Shown here one piece after another: positions 36,296 to 45,038 of a stretch of 64,000 bases of DNA. Under the pieces are notes generated by a model. That model ran no database searches, was not told the DNA's origin, and worked only from the letters and a program-made list of their open reading frames with translations. The DNA is from Pseudomonas sp. ICMP 561 (GTDB lineage Bacteria > Pseudomonadota > Gammaproteobacteria > Pseudomonadales > Pseudomonadaceae), in assembly GCF_002699985.1 (NCBI RefSeq), contig NZ_LKBT01000017.1, forward strand, positions 27,264-91,263. The letters run 5' to 3'. The translations under genes and the position numbers were made by a program. Numbering within the stretch: position 1 is the first letter of the stretch; every line of letters starts with the position of its first letter.

Positions 36296-37246
36296 ATGAA
36301 GACCGTTGCAATCGTTTTGTTTCCTGACTTCCTTTTGCTCGACATGGCCGGGCCGATGGAGGTGTTCTCTATTGCAAACCGCTATCTCGAGCCCTCCAGA
36401 CACTATCAGTTGACCACTGTGGGCACCCAGGCGTTGGCCATTCGCGCGTCAAATGGCGTCACGGTTCACCCTGACGTCTGCGTTGAAACTGCACCGACAG
36501 CCTTCGATCTGCTGTTGGTACCGGGTGGTCCGGGGTCTTATAACGACAGTCATCCACCGCTGGTGGCCTGGCTGCAGCAAGCGGCGCAGGAATCGACCCT
36601 CTACGGTTCGATTTGCACCGGCGCTTTTTTGCTGGGCAGAGCCGGTTTGCTCGACGGTCACACCGTTACCACTCACTGGCATTACACCGAACGCTTGATC
36701 AAGGGTTTCCCGGCGGCTCAGGTCACCACCGACCAGATCTACATCAAGGATCGCCGCCTGGTGACTTCTGGCGGGGTCACTGCAGGGATCGATCTCGCAC
36801 TGGCACTCGTAGCGGAAGATCACGGCAGAAAAGTCGCGCTGGATGTCGCCAAGGTTTTACTTGTGGTTATGAAGCGGCAGGGCGGTCAGGCGCAGTTCAG
36901 CCCGCTGGTGGCGACTGTTGCAACGCAGGAAACGCCGATCACCCGGATACAGAACTACCTCATCGAGCACCTTGACGAAGAGTTCAGCATCGAGCGAATG
37001 GCTTCGATGGCAGCCATGAGCCCGCGACATTTCGCTCGGGTATTCAGCCGAGAAGTGAACATGACGCCGATGGAGTTCATCCAGAATGCTCGACTGGACC
37101 GGGCGCGTAACCTGCTGGAAACCACCGTACTGCCGCTCAAGACAATCGCCCACCGCAGTGGCTTTGGCAGCGTGCGTTACATGCGCTCACTGTTCAGCGA
37201 CAGGCTGGGTTTGACACCGAGTCAGTATCGACAGCAGTTTGGTTAA
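36296..37246 (+). CDS. GlxA-type AraC-family regulator
   Basis: A 316-aa regulator with an N-terminal DJ-1/PfpI-like domain (nucleophile-elbow Cys107 in GSICTGAFLLGRAG) and a C-terminal AraC double HTH (about 215-310, including RHFARVFSREVNMTPMEFIQ). Proteins of this layout control amino acid, quaternary amine or detoxification genes in pseudomonads. The PfpI-like domain normally senses ligands and is not proteolytic. No obvious target operon is adjacent. Confidence 0.88.
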   Translation: MKTVAIVLFPDFLLLDMAGPMEVFSIANRYLEPSRHYQLTTVGTQALAIRASNGVTVHPDVCVETAPTAFDLLLVPGGPGSYNDSHPPLVAWLQQAAQESTLYGSICTGAFLLGRAGLLDGHTVTTHWHYTERLIKGFPAAQVTTDQIYIKDRRLVTSGGVTAGIDLALALVAEDHGRKVALDVAKVLLVVMKRQGGQAQFSPLVATVATQETPITRIQNYLIEHLDEEFSIERMASMAAMSPRHFARVFSREVNMTPMEFIQNARLDRARNLLETTVLPLKTIAHRSGFGSVRYMRSLFSDRLGLTPSQYRQQFG

Positions 37247-37250
37247 TGGG

Positions 37251-37327
37251 ACTTGCCCGCGATAAGGCTGGATGCTATAGACCCGATATCTGCGGCGCCC
37301 TCATCGCGGGCAAGCCTCGCTCCCACA
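37251..37327. repeat. Paired REP element, GGCTTGCCCGCGA family
   Basis: ACTTGCCCGCGAT and an inverted ATCGCGGGCAAGCCTCGCTC arm flank a spacer of about 40 bp, immediately after the GlxA-type gene. The left arm is truncated. Confidence 0.8.
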
Positions 37328-37343
37328 TAGACCGCGCTATTCC

Positions 37344-37448
37344 GTAGGACCGGCCGGGCGGCGTTCCGCTTTAGCCGGGAGGACGTCGGGACATTCGCTA
37401 AATATCCTTCGCCAGAAATACCGCTCTCCCGGCTAAAGCCGGTCCTAC
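37344..37448. repeat. REP element with a 15-bp insertion in one arm
   Basis: The left arm reads GTAGGACCGG then an extra CCGGGCGGCGTTCCG-type segment before CTTTAGCCGGGAGG. The right arm is the normal inverted unit. Confidence 0.85.
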
Positions 37449-37472
37449 AAGATCAAGATCAAGATCAAGATC
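37449..37472. repeat. Four tandem copies of AAGATC
   Basis: AAGATC is repeated four times exactly, directly abutting the REP element. Confidence 0.9.
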
Positions 37473-37652
37473 ATGCTTGCAGGCAAACAAAGAATCTCCC
37501 ACAGGTTCTGTGTACGCTGCTCAATAGCGTTATATCAGCCTGCTTTGTCCTGATCAGGCACCTTGATGGCTGTTGTGCTCCCCCCGTGAGGGTTGTTAGA
37601 AAACTGACGACTGCGAAGATGACTCCAGGATATTTCGCAAGGTTTTATCGTC

Positions 37653-38162
37653 ATGGACAACCCACTGCACGACGTCAACGACGGGCTTTATGAGCCGGTC
37701 ACCGGCGGTCTTTCTCCCGACCGGTTGGCACTGGTTAAACAACTCATCACTGCTGACCTGAGCAAGAAAGTCTCTGTGCCTTTTCTGGCAGCGTCCTGCG
37801 AGTTGACGCGCAGTCATTTCTCGCGCTCATTCAAGCGCAGCACAGGTATGTCCCCCCAGGAATGGATTCGCAACCAGCGCATCGAGCAGGCCAAGGAGCT
37901 GATCAAAGAGTCGGCAATGACCCTCACGCAAATCAGCGCCGAATGCGGGTTTTGCGATCAGGCGCATTTCTCTCATATGTTCAGCAAGACCGAAGGTACC
38001 AATCCCGCGCGGTGGCGGGGCCATGCACGCAAGTTGAAGGCGGCCAGCCTGCGTCAGGACTCGCGCAATTCGCGCCACATATGGACCTTGGAAATAAATC
38101 CGGTTGCGGTCGCTACGGCCAACGGCTCCAGGCCGAAGGATGCGAATCCGTTGTGCTCGTAA
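37653..38162 (+). CDS. AraC-family HTH transcriptional regulator (short)
   Basis: A 169-aa regulator carrying mainly the AraC DNA-binding domain (about 25-125: LTRSHFSRSFKRSTGMSPQE, FCDQAHFSHMFSKTEGTNPA) without a recognisable effector domain. The last ~40 residues have no counterpart in the family and lie inside the 3' end of a convergent GNAT gene (109-bp overlap). This suggests the original stop codon was lost and the protein now reads on. Short AraC proteins of this kind occur in pseudomonads; the target is unknown. Confidence 0.78.
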   Translation: MDNPLHDVNDGLYEPVTGGLSPDRLALVKQLITADLSKKVSVPFLAASCELTRSHFSRSFKRSTGMSPQEWIRNQRIEQAKELIKESAMTLTQISAECGFCDQAHFSHMFSKTEGTNPARWRGHARKLKAASLRQDSRNSRHIWTLEINPVAVATANGSRPKDANPLCS

Positions 38163-38581
38163 AGCTTGCGTGCTGAAGCATTGTTTTCACTGACAGTCAG
38201 TTGTACCAGCAACGTGTGTGGCCGCTGACGCGCATAGCTCAATGCCGCATCGATCAGTGACTGGCCCAGACCTTTGCCTTGCTGCCCGGCCACCACATAC
38301 ATGCCGAACAGTAAAACCTTGTGTCGCGCCCGTTGCCGGTTGCTGAAGGTCAGCCCTACCGCACCCAGGACGGCGTCACCGTCAGTGATGCCGAACACCA
38401 CTTGCCCGGCATCTTCTGCCGCATTGAGCCGGTTTTCCCACCACGACAAGGGCAGGGCAGCGCGCTCTTCTGTGGAGGAGGTGAATGCCTCGGGATGCCG
38501 TGTGTAGGCGTCCAGCATCAAATCTCGATAAGCCGCTGCGTGCCGGCCCTGCAAACGTTCAATCATGAATGCACTGGACAT
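38054..38581 (-). CDS. GNAT-family N-acetyltransferase
   Basis: A 175-aa acetyltransferase. The acetyl-CoA-binding motif is visible as FGMYVVAGQQGKGLGQSLID (about 91-110) and the C-terminal NNASARKLYEHNGFASFG. The acceptor substrate is unknown. It starts 3 bp after the stop of the RidA gene and so forms a two-gene operon with it. Its 3' end overlaps the convergent AraC-type gene. Confidence 0.87.
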   Translation of the reverse strand: MSSAFMIERLQGRHAAAYRDLMLDAYTRHPEAFTSSTEERAALPLSWWENRLNAAEDAGQVVFGITDGDAVLGAVGLTFSNRQRARHKVLLFGMYVVAGQQGKGLGQSLIDAALSYARQRPHTLLVQLTVSENNASARKLYEHNGFASFGLEPLAVATATGFISKVHMWRELRES

Positions 38582-38584
38582 GGC

Positions 38585-39052
38585 TTACACCACTGCGATC
38601 AGGTCAAGTTCAACGGTGGCGTTCTTCGGCAACTGATAGACCCCGACCGACGTGCGAGTGTGCGCACCGACGTCGCCCAGCACGAAGAACAGCACCTCAG
38701 AAGCCGCGTCGGCCACTTCGCTTTGCTGAGTGAAATCCTGGGCGCATTGCACGTACAGGTTCATGCGCAGCAACCGCTTGATCCCGTCCAGTGACCTCGC
38801 GCTGCGCTGCAGCAGGGCCAGGGCGCGCATCGCGCAGACTTTCGCCGCCACCTGCGCCTGAGCCAGAGTGGTATCGCCCCCAGCGCGTCCGGTGACGACT
38901 ACCGTGTCGCCAACTCGCGGGATTTGCCCGCTGATGTAAATCTCGTCGTTGTGCCGAATCGGCGGCACATAATTGCCGCCGATTTTGATCTCGCCATCAA
39001 AGCTGTAACCAAGCTGTTCGGCAATCAGGTTGAAGCGCTGGTCTGCTGACAT
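38585..39052 (-). CDS. RidA family protein
   Basis: A 155-aa protein of the RidA/YjgF/Rid family, which hydrolyses reactive enamine/imine intermediates. YISGQIPR, AKVCAMRALALLQ and the late RTSVGVYQLPKNATVELDLIAVV are typical. The usual catalytic Arg of true RidA enzymes is probably the one in RTSVG. The length exceeds the standard ~128-residue RidA, as in the Rid subfamily with an N-terminal extension. It is followed immediately by a GNAT gene. Confidence 0.86.
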   Translation of the reverse strand: MSADQRFNLIAEQLGYSFDGEIKIGGNYVPPIRHNDEIYISGQIPRVGDTVVVTGRAGGDTTLAQAQVAAKVCAMRALALLQRSARSLDGIKRLLRMNLYVQCAQDFTQQSEVADAASEVLFFVLGDVGAHTRTSVGVYQLPKNATVELDLIAVV

Positions 39053-39235
39053 GTCACGTCCCGTGGCGAAGATGAATCCATTGCGGAGGGTGCCTTTATC
39101 GCCTCAAGCTCCTGACATTGGCAAGCGTTCAGGCGTGGATTCTTTGGTCGTAGCCGCCGTCACGAAGATGAGTCGCCCTCTAGCGGGCAATGCCAAGTAG
39201 AATCACGCTCCTGAAGGTTTTTGAGGTTTGCGGTG

Positions 39236-41599
39236 GTGGATGTACAGCAGGGCTTTATCCTGAGCCGACACTGGCGGGATACGCCGGAAGGCACGCAGGT
39301 GGAATTCTGGCTGGCGACCGATAACGGTCCCCGGCACATTCGCTTGCCTGTGCAACCCTCGGTGGCGTTCATTCCTGCTGAACAGCGTGCTCGTGCCGAA
39401 GCCGTATTGCGCAGCGAGTCAGGGGTCGAGCTTCGTGAGCTGAGTCTGTGTGATTTCCGCCATCGCCCGGTCCTTGGGGTTTATTGTCAGCAGCACCGGC
39501 AACTGATGAACCTGGAAAAATCCCTGCGCAAAGGCGGGGTGGATGTCTACGAGGCCGATATCCGCCCGCCTGAACGCTATCTGATGGAGCGTTTCATCAC
39601 CGCCCCCGTGCAATTCAGCGGTGTTGCGGACAGTAATGGCACGCTGTGCGAGGCGCAGATCCGGCCTGCAGAACACTACCGGCCCCAGTTGCGTCTTGCG
39701 TCGCTGGATATCGAAACCACGGAAAAAGGCGAGTTGTACTCCATCGCGCTGGAAGGTTGCGGCCAGCGTCAGGTTTACATGCTGGGCCCCGCCAATGGCG
39801 ATGACCGCGACGTCGACTTCGCGCTTGAATACTGCGACACCCGCAAGCTGCTGCTGGAGCGTCTCAACCAGTGGCTTGAGCTTCACGATCCGGACGCGAT
39901 CATTGGCTGGAATGTGGTGCAGTTCGACCTGCGGGTGCTGCACGAGCATGCTCAGCGACTGCAAGTGCCACTGCGCCTTGGGCGGGGCGGGGAAGCCATG
40001 GGTTGGCGCGAGCATGGATCACGCAACAATCACTTTTTCGCCGACGCCAGCGGGCGTCTGATCATCGACGGCATCGAGGCGCTGCGCTCGGCGACCTGGA
40101 GCTTCCCGTCGTTCAGCCTGGAAAATGTCGCCCAGACCTTGCTCGGAGAGGGCAAGGCGATCGATACGCCTTACCAGCGCATGGATGAAATCAACCGCAT
40201 GTTCGCCGAGGACAAGCCTGCGCTGGCGCGCTACAACCTGAAAGACTGCGAACTGGTGACGCGCATCTTTGCCAAAACCGAGTTGCTGACCTTCCTGCTG
40301 GAGCGCGCTTCGGTCACGGGGTTGCCTGCTGACCGCAGCGGCGGCTCGGTGGCTGCGTTCTGTCATCTGTACATTCCGTTGATGCATCGCCAGGGCTTTG
40401 TGGCGCCCAACCTTGGCGAGCGCATGCCCGAGGCCAGTCCCGGTGGATTTGTCATGGACTCGCAGCCGGGGTTGTATGAGTCAGTGTTGGTGCTGGACTA
40501 CAAGAGCCTTTACCCGTCGATTATCCGCACCTTCCTGATTGATCCGGTGGGGCTGGTCGAAGGCTTGCGCAATCCTTCGGACGAAGACTCTGTACCGGGT
40601 TTTCGCGGCGGGCGCTTCTCTCGCACCCGGCATTGCTTGCCCGCGATTGTCGAGCGGGTCTGGCAGGGGCGCGAGACGGCCAAGCGGGAGAACAATCAGC
40701 CGCTGTCTCAGGCCTTGAAGATCATCATGAACGCCTTTTATGGCGTGCTCGGTTCCAGTGGCTGCCGCTTTTTTGATACGCGGCTCGCGTCATCGATCAC
40801 CTTGCGCGGCCACGAGATCATGCGCCGCACCCGGCAGTTGATTGAAGCCCAGGGTTATACGGTGATTTACGGCGATACCGACTCCACCTTCGTCTGGCTC
40901 AAAAGCCTGCACGGCGAAGAAGACGCGACCCGGATCGGCCGTACGCTGGTGCAGCAGGTCAACCAGTGGTGGCGCGAGCATTTACAGCAGGAATACGGCC
41001 TGGCCAGTGCGCTGGAGCTGCAGTTCGAGACGCACTTTCGCCGGTTCCTGATGCCGACTATTCGCGGTGCGGAAGAGGGCAGCAAGAAGCGCTATGCCGG
41101 GCTGGTCAGGCGCGCGGATGGCTCCGATGAAATGATTTACAAAGGACTGGAAACGGTCCGCACCGATTGGTCGCCACTGGCCCGGGAATTCCAGCAGGAG
41201 TTGTATTCGCGGATTTTCCATCGGCGGCCGTATCAGGACTATGTGCGCGACTATGTGCGCCGTACCGTGGCGGGCGAGCTGGATGACTTGCTGATCTATC
41301 GCAAACGGCTAAGACGTCGACTGGATGATTATGAGCGTAACGTGCCACCTCATGTCCGGGCAGCGCGTCTTGCGGACGAACACAACGCAAGCCTGGGTCG
41401 TCCCAAGCAGTATCAGAATGGCGGCTGGATCAGCTATGTCATCAGCGTTGCCGGGCCTGAGCCTCTGGAAGTCAGGCATGCACCTATCGACTACGACCAT
41501 TACGTCACCCGCCAGCTACAACCTATCGCCGAGGCCATCCTGCCATTCGTGGATGATGATTTCAGCACGCTGATTGGCGGGCAGTTGGGGTTGTTTTAG
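39236..41599 (+). CDS. polB: DNA polymerase II (family B)
   Basis: A 787-aa family-B polymerase matching E. coli Pol II from its first residues (GFILSRHWRDTPEGT). It has a 3'-5' exonuclease domain (LASLDIETTEKGELYS), polymerase motif A (VLDYKSLYPSIIRTF), motif B (KIIMNAFYGVLGSSGC) and motif C (IYGDTDSTFV), all intact. It acts in replication restart and translesion bypass. The start is uncertain: GTG at 39236 is preferred by family length, with GTG at 39233 and TTG at 39221 as alternatives. No LexA box was found just upstream. Confidence 0.93.
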   Translation: MDVQQGFILSRHWRDTPEGTQVEFWLATDNGPRHIRLPVQPSVAFIPAEQRARAEAVLRSESGVELRELSLCDFRHRPVLGVYCQQHRQLMNLEKSLRKGGVDVYEADIRPPERYLMERFITAPVQFSGVADSNGTLCEAQIRPAEHYRPQLRLASLDIETTEKGELYSIALEGCGQRQVYMLGPANGDDRDVDFALEYCDTRKLLLERLNQWLELHDPDAIIGWNVVQFDLRVLHEHAQRLQVPLRLGRGGEAMGWREHGSRNNHFFADASGRLIIDGIEALRSATWSFPSFSLENVAQTLLGEGKAIDTPYQRMDEINRMFAEDKPALARYNLKDCELVTRIFAKTELLTFLLERASVTGLPADRSGGSVAAFCHLYIPLMHRQGFVAPNLGERMPEASPGGFVMDSQPGLYESVLVLDYKSLYPSIIRTFLIDPVGLVEGLRNPSDEDSVPGFRGGRFSRTRHCLPAIVERVWQGRETAKRENNQPLSQALKIIMNAFYGVLGSSGCRFFDTRLASSITLRGHEIMRRTRQLIEAQGYTVIYGDTDSTFVWLKSLHGEEDATRIGRTLVQQVNQWWREHLQQEYGLASALELQFETHFRRFLMPTIRGAEEGSKKRYAGLVRRADGSDEMIYKGLETVRTDWSPLAREFQQELYSRIFHRRPYQDYVRDYVRRTVAGELDDLLIYRKRLRRRLDDYERNVPPHVRAARLADEHNASLGRPKQYQNGGWISYVISVAGPEPLEVRHAPIDYDHYVTRQLQPIAEAILPFVDDDFSTLIGGQLGLF

Positions 41600-41633
41600 A
41601 TCATTCCCCATCTAATTCTGAAATGCGATCCTC

Positions 41634-41692
41634 TGTGGGAGCAGGGCTTGCCCGCGATACAGGCAACGCATATCACAGGCAAGCCTCCCACA
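41634..41692. repeat. Degenerate REP pair, GGGCTTGCCCGCGA family
   Basis: TGTGGGAGCAGGGCTTGCCC and an eroded inverted arm ending GCAAGCCTCCCACA, 35 bp after polB. Confidence 0.75.
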
Positions 41693-41708
41693 GGTTCTGC
41701 ATAAATCC

Positions 41709-41798
41709 GTAGGACCGGCTTTAGCCGGGAGGGCTTCGGAATATTCGCTAAACGTCTTTTGCCGGCAATACCGCTCTCCCGACTAAAGTCGGTCCTAC
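41709..41798. repeat. Paired REP element, GTAGGACCGGCTTTAGCCGG family
   Basis: Inverted GTAGGACCGGCTTTAGCCGG units; one arm carries two substitutions (GACTAAAGTCGG). It lies between convergent polB and the sirtuin gene. Confidence 0.9.
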
Positions 41799-41849
41799 AA
41801 GATCAAGCCTGCAGGCCAACATAGAATCTTCCACAGGTAATTGCAGGCA

Positions 41850-42704
41850 TCAGGTATCTCTGTGCCCGACCAACCGCTCCACCAACTCCGGCAACAATAT
41901 CTCGCACGACATCTCAATCTTCAGATCCAGCAGTTCATCGGCGCGTGTCTTGCCGATGTTGATGGCAATCAGTGGCTTGCCTTGCTCGCTTATGGTCTTG
42001 CACAGGCGGAATGCGGAGTAAGCCATCAGTGACGAGCCCACTACCAGCAAGCCGTCAGCATGGGTCACATTTGCCAAAGCTTGTGCAGCGGTAGGCGGCG
42101 CAACGTTTTCGCCGAAAAACACCACATCGGGCTTGAGGCGCTGGCCATTGCAGTGCGGGCAATGTGGTACCTGAAAACGCGTCTCGAATGCGGGGTCGAG
42201 CAAGGTATCGCCATCTGGCGCCTGCACCGCGTCAACGCCTGCCAGGTAGGGATTCTGCGCTTCCATCAATTGCTGAATCGCGGCGCGATCAAAGCGCTCG
42301 CCGCAGTCCAGGCACAGCACCCGGTGCAGGCTGCCATGTAGCTCGACGACGTCAGTGCTGCCAGCCTGATCATGTAGCGTATCGACGTTTTGCGTGATCA
42401 AACCGCTAATGTAGCGATGAGATTGCAGCGTCGCCAAAGCGCGATGCGCCGCATTGGGTTGAGCAATCCGCACCCGCGGCCAGCCCAGCATCGCCCGCGC
42501 CCAATAGCGTCGCCGCGCTTCAGGTGAGCCGAGAAACTCCTGGAACATCATCGGTGCCTTGCCGCGCCTTACACCGTCGGTATCCCGGTAATCAGGAATA
42601 CCCGACGGTGTGCTGATGCCTGCCCCGGTCAGGACCACAAAACGTTTTTGCGCCATGAGCGTGTAAAGCGTTTCGACCGGGGCGGTGGATGGGCTGTCCA
42701 GCAT
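41850..42704 (-). CDS. Sir2-family NAD-dependent protein deacylase
   Basis: A 284-aa sirtuin. NAD-binding GAGIST is at 27-32, TQNVD at 104-108 and the catalytic His123 in VELHGSLH. Zinc cysteines are at 131/134 (CLDC) and 182/185 (CPHC). The FFGENV segment and a longer insertion between the zinc pairs resemble class II (SIRT4-like) bacterial sirtuins rather than CobB. It likely removes acyl groups or performs ADP-ribosyl transfer from NAD. It is monocistronic. Confidence 0.9.
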   Translation of the reverse strand: MLDSPSTAPVETLYTLMAQKRFVVLTGAGISTPSGIPDYRDTDGVRRGKAPMMFQEFLGSPEARRRYWARAMLGWPRVRIAQPNAAHRALATLQSHRYISGLITQNVDTLHDQAGSTDVVELHGSLHRVLCLDCGERFDRAAIQQLMEAQNPYLAGVDAVQAPDGDTLLDPAFETRFQVPHCPHCNGQRLKPDVVFFGENVAPPTAAQALANVTHADGLLVVGSSLMAYSAFRLCKTISEQGKPLIAINIGKTRADELLDLKIEMSCEILLPELVERLVGHRDT

Positions 42705-42775
42705 GATGGGTTCTCCGCGTGGCGTGAGTTGTATCTGACCCGGCGGATGCTTGAATGGTGCCCTCTACAACAGAT

Positions 42776-43402
42776 TCACGGTCTGGACATGACCATCAGG
42801 CGCACGGCCATCAGGGTCAGCACCGCTGCAAGCACTCTGTGTTGTAGCTTTCCTAACCGTTCTTTGCCCGCAAACCAACGATTGATGGTGCTGCCAAAGG
42901 CACCCAGTACGGCATGGAAGACAAACGCAATTATCGTCAGCACCAGGCCGAGCACGATCAGTTGTTGGGCGATCATGCCGTTGGAAGGCGTCACGAATTG
43001 CGGCAGGAAAACGATAAAAAACAGTAGTCCCTTGGGATTGAGCAAGCTGTTGAGCATCGACCTGACGAACACTGTTCTCAGCGAAACCTTGTTATCGATG
43101 ACGTTTTTGCCCGGCTTGCCGCCTTGCAGGGCTTTCCAGGCCATCCACAACAGGTAGACCGCGCCGACATAACGAATGATGTCGAAAGACGGCGGCCATG
43201 CCGCGACGAGACCGGTCACCCCGGTTGCGGTCAGTATCGTCAGCACGATATCCGCGGCGCCGATCCCCAGCGAAACGGCCAGACCGCCGCGCCACCCATA
43301 AGTAAAACCGTGGCTCATGACAAACGCCATATTCGGCCCCGGTGTGATCAACAGAAGCATCACCGCGCCGCAGAATAAAGACAGTGTCTGAAGGTCGATC
43401 AT
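42776..43402 (-). CDS. LysE-family amino-acid exporter
   Basis: A 208-aa inner-membrane translocator of the LysE/RhtB type with about six hydrophobic segments. The family signature ITPGPNMAFVMSHGFTYGWR is at about residues 20-39. Members export amino acids or homoserine lactone-like molecules to relieve toxicity. It diverges from a PhzF-like gene. The exported compound is unknown. Confidence 0.88.
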   Translation of the reverse strand: MIDLQTLSLFCGAVMLLLITPGPNMAFVMSHGFTYGWRGGLAVSLGIGAADIVLTILTATGVTGLVAAWPPSFDIIRYVGAVYLLWMAWKALQGGKPGKNVIDNKVSLRTVFVRSMLNSLLNPKGLLFFIVFLPQFVTPSNGMIAQQLIVLGLVLTIIAFVFHAVLGAFGSTINRWFAGKERLGKLQHRVLAAVLTLMAVRLMVMSRP

Positions 43403-43567
43403 GGGCTGCTTCCTTTCATTGATATCGTTCGCTGACGTTAGCGGATCGCGCCGGACAGGCTGCGCTACAGTTGCTCGCGATTTTTATGCAACAGTTTTTT
43501 CCGGGCTTTACCTTGCCCGGTTTGAAATGAGAGTCTCGCCGCCTTGGCGTTTTCAGAGTGGGCAGTG

Positions 43568-44413
43568 ATGAGTCGTTATTCGTTCAAACAGGTTGATGTA
43601 TTCAGTCGGCATGCCCTCAAGGGCAACCCGCTGGCCGTGGTGCTTGAGGCTGACGCACTCAGCGAATCAACCATGGCCGCGTTCGCCCACTGGACCAACC
43701 TGAGTGAAACCACTTTTGTGCTTAAGCCCCAGCATCCCGAGGCGGATTATCGACTGCGGATCTTCACCACGCAGTATGAGTTGCCGTTCGCCGGGCACCC
43801 GACGCTGGGCAGTTGCCATGCCTGGCTGGAGAGTGGCGGGCAGCCTAAAGGGGAGGAAATCATTCAGGAATGCGGCATAGGTTTGGTGCGGATTCGTCGC
43901 CAGGGCAAACAACTGGCGTTTACTGCACCCGCGTTGTTGCGTTCTGAGCCGGTCGAGGCTGGGTTGCTGGAGCGGATTCGCGTCGGAATGGGGCTGGCTG
44001 ACGGTGCGATTCTTGACGCCCGCTGGGTTGATAACGGTGCTGGATGGTTAGCACTCAGGCTCGCGGACAGAGCCAGCGTACTGGCGCTGAAACCGGATTA
44101 TGCGCAGTTGGGCGGTCTGGCGATTGGTGTGTTCGCGCCTTGGGATCCGCTACTCGATGGGGAGGAAGCTCAATTTGAAGTCCGAGCATTCATCCCGGGT
44201 GACGGCATGCCTGAAGATCCGGTGACCGGGAGCCTCAATGCCGGTATCGCGCAATGGTTGTTGAGTGCCGGGCTGGCAGAGGACAGCTATGTGGTCAGTC
44301 AGGGCACGGTGCTGGGCAGGCAAGGTCGGGTTTACGTGCAGCGTCTTGGTGACGACATCTGGATTGGCGGCGAGGTGGTGACGTGTATTGAGGGTGGGGT
44401 AGAACTGGAATGA
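43568..44413 (+). CDS. PhzF-family isomerase
   Basis: A 281-aa protein of the PhzF/DapF-fold family. The conserved catalytic Glu47 in NLSETTFVL is present, as are PFAGHPTLGSCHAW and GMPEDPVTGSLNAGIAQWL. PhzF isomerises an intermediate in phenazine synthesis, but most homologues outside phenazine clusters, like this one, have unknown function. The ATG at 43568 is preferred over a Met eight codons earlier from alignment with the family (MSRYSFKQVDVF). Confidence 0.87.
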   Translation: MSRYSFKQVDVFSRHALKGNPLAVVLEADALSESTMAAFAHWTNLSETTFVLKPQHPEADYRLRIFTTQYELPFAGHPTLGSCHAWLESGGQPKGEEIIQECGIGLVRIRRQGKQLAFTAPALLRSEPVEAGLLERIRVGMGLADGAILDARWVDNGAGWLALRLADRASVLALKPDYAQLGGLAIGVFAPWDPLLDGEEAQFEVRAFIPGDGMPEDPVTGSLNAGIAQWLLSAGLAEDSYVVSQGTVLGRQGRVYVQRLGDDIWIGGEVVTCIEGGVELE

Positions 44414-44460
44414 GACTTTACTATCGGGCCGCCATGTTGGCCCGCAACTAATGTGCGAAA

Positions 44461-44505
44461 CAACCCGATGGGACCGGCTTTGGTGCACCGGTTAAAGTCG
44501 TTCCC
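44461..44505. repeat. Degenerate REP-like palindrome
   Basis: GGGACCGGCTTTGGTGCACCGG followed by an inverted GTTAAAGTCGTTCCCA arm, a weak relative of the GTAGGACCGGCTTTAGCCGG family, 55 bp after the PhzF-like gene. Confidence 0.45.
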
Positions 44506-44573
44506 ACTGACTATGTTCCATTCAGCGGGTTAGTTTGCAGGTTATTGCCGCCGTGCTCGGCAGTAAAAAACCA

Positions 44574-44915
44574 TCAGGATTTAACGGCTTGCTCTTCAGA
44601 CACGGAAAGAGTGCTGATCAAGCGTTTGATGTCTTCCTGTACATCCAGAGGTAAACCGTCCAGCTCGGTTAACACTTTCGACTCGCCTGCGGAAATGGAG
44701 TCGATGGCCAGTAACTCCCGGGAACCGGTAATGACATACAAAACATCGACCCCGGCCTTCGCAACCGCTCTGAGGTATTCGGCATTGGGAAAGCGCTTGC
44801 CTCGTTCGTAAAGCCCTTGAGCATTGGCTTCAACTCCGCCAACCAAACCCAGGTCTCGCTGAGAAAGATCGAGACGCTTTCTTTCCAACTTGAGTCTTAT
44901 GCCCATGCCTTCCAT
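44574..44915 (-). CDS. XRE-family HTH transcriptional regulator
   Basis: A 113-aa repressor-like protein. The Cro/CI-type HTH occupies residues 6-65 (LDLSQRDLGLVGGVEANAQG and EYLRAVAKAGVDVLYVITGS), followed by a short acidic C-terminal tail. It looks like a phage-style or plasmid-style regulator, but no other mobile genes are near. AGGA precedes the ATG with a nine-base spacer. The target is unknown. Confidence 0.78.
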   Translation of the reverse strand: MEGMGIRLKLERKRLDLSQRDLGLVGGVEANAQGLYERGKRFPNAEYLRAVAKAGVDVLYVITGSRELLAIDSISAGESKVLTELDGLPLDVQEDIKRLISTLSVSEEQAVKS

Positions 44916-45038
44916 TTGGTGATTTCCTGATGCTGATCCACTTCGATGAGAAGGTAGTTGTTTGAAGCGTGTCGCAGATTACCAAGAAGGTCTTGATGTT
45001 TGAAGGCTTTGATAGCAACTGATGAACGGTGTAGCGCT

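Larger units (their letters stand above)
37247..37652. other. Gene-free spacer with two REP elements and a hexamer repeat
   Basis: A 406-bp spacer containing REP pairs at 37251-37327 and 37344-37448 and the AAGATC repeat at 37449-37472. The remainder must hold the promoter of the next AraC-type gene. Confidence 0.7.

Noticed and set aside
39053..39235. LexA box ahead of polB
   Set aside because: Pol II is SOS-regulated in E. coli, but no CTG-N10-CAG site is visible in this spacer.
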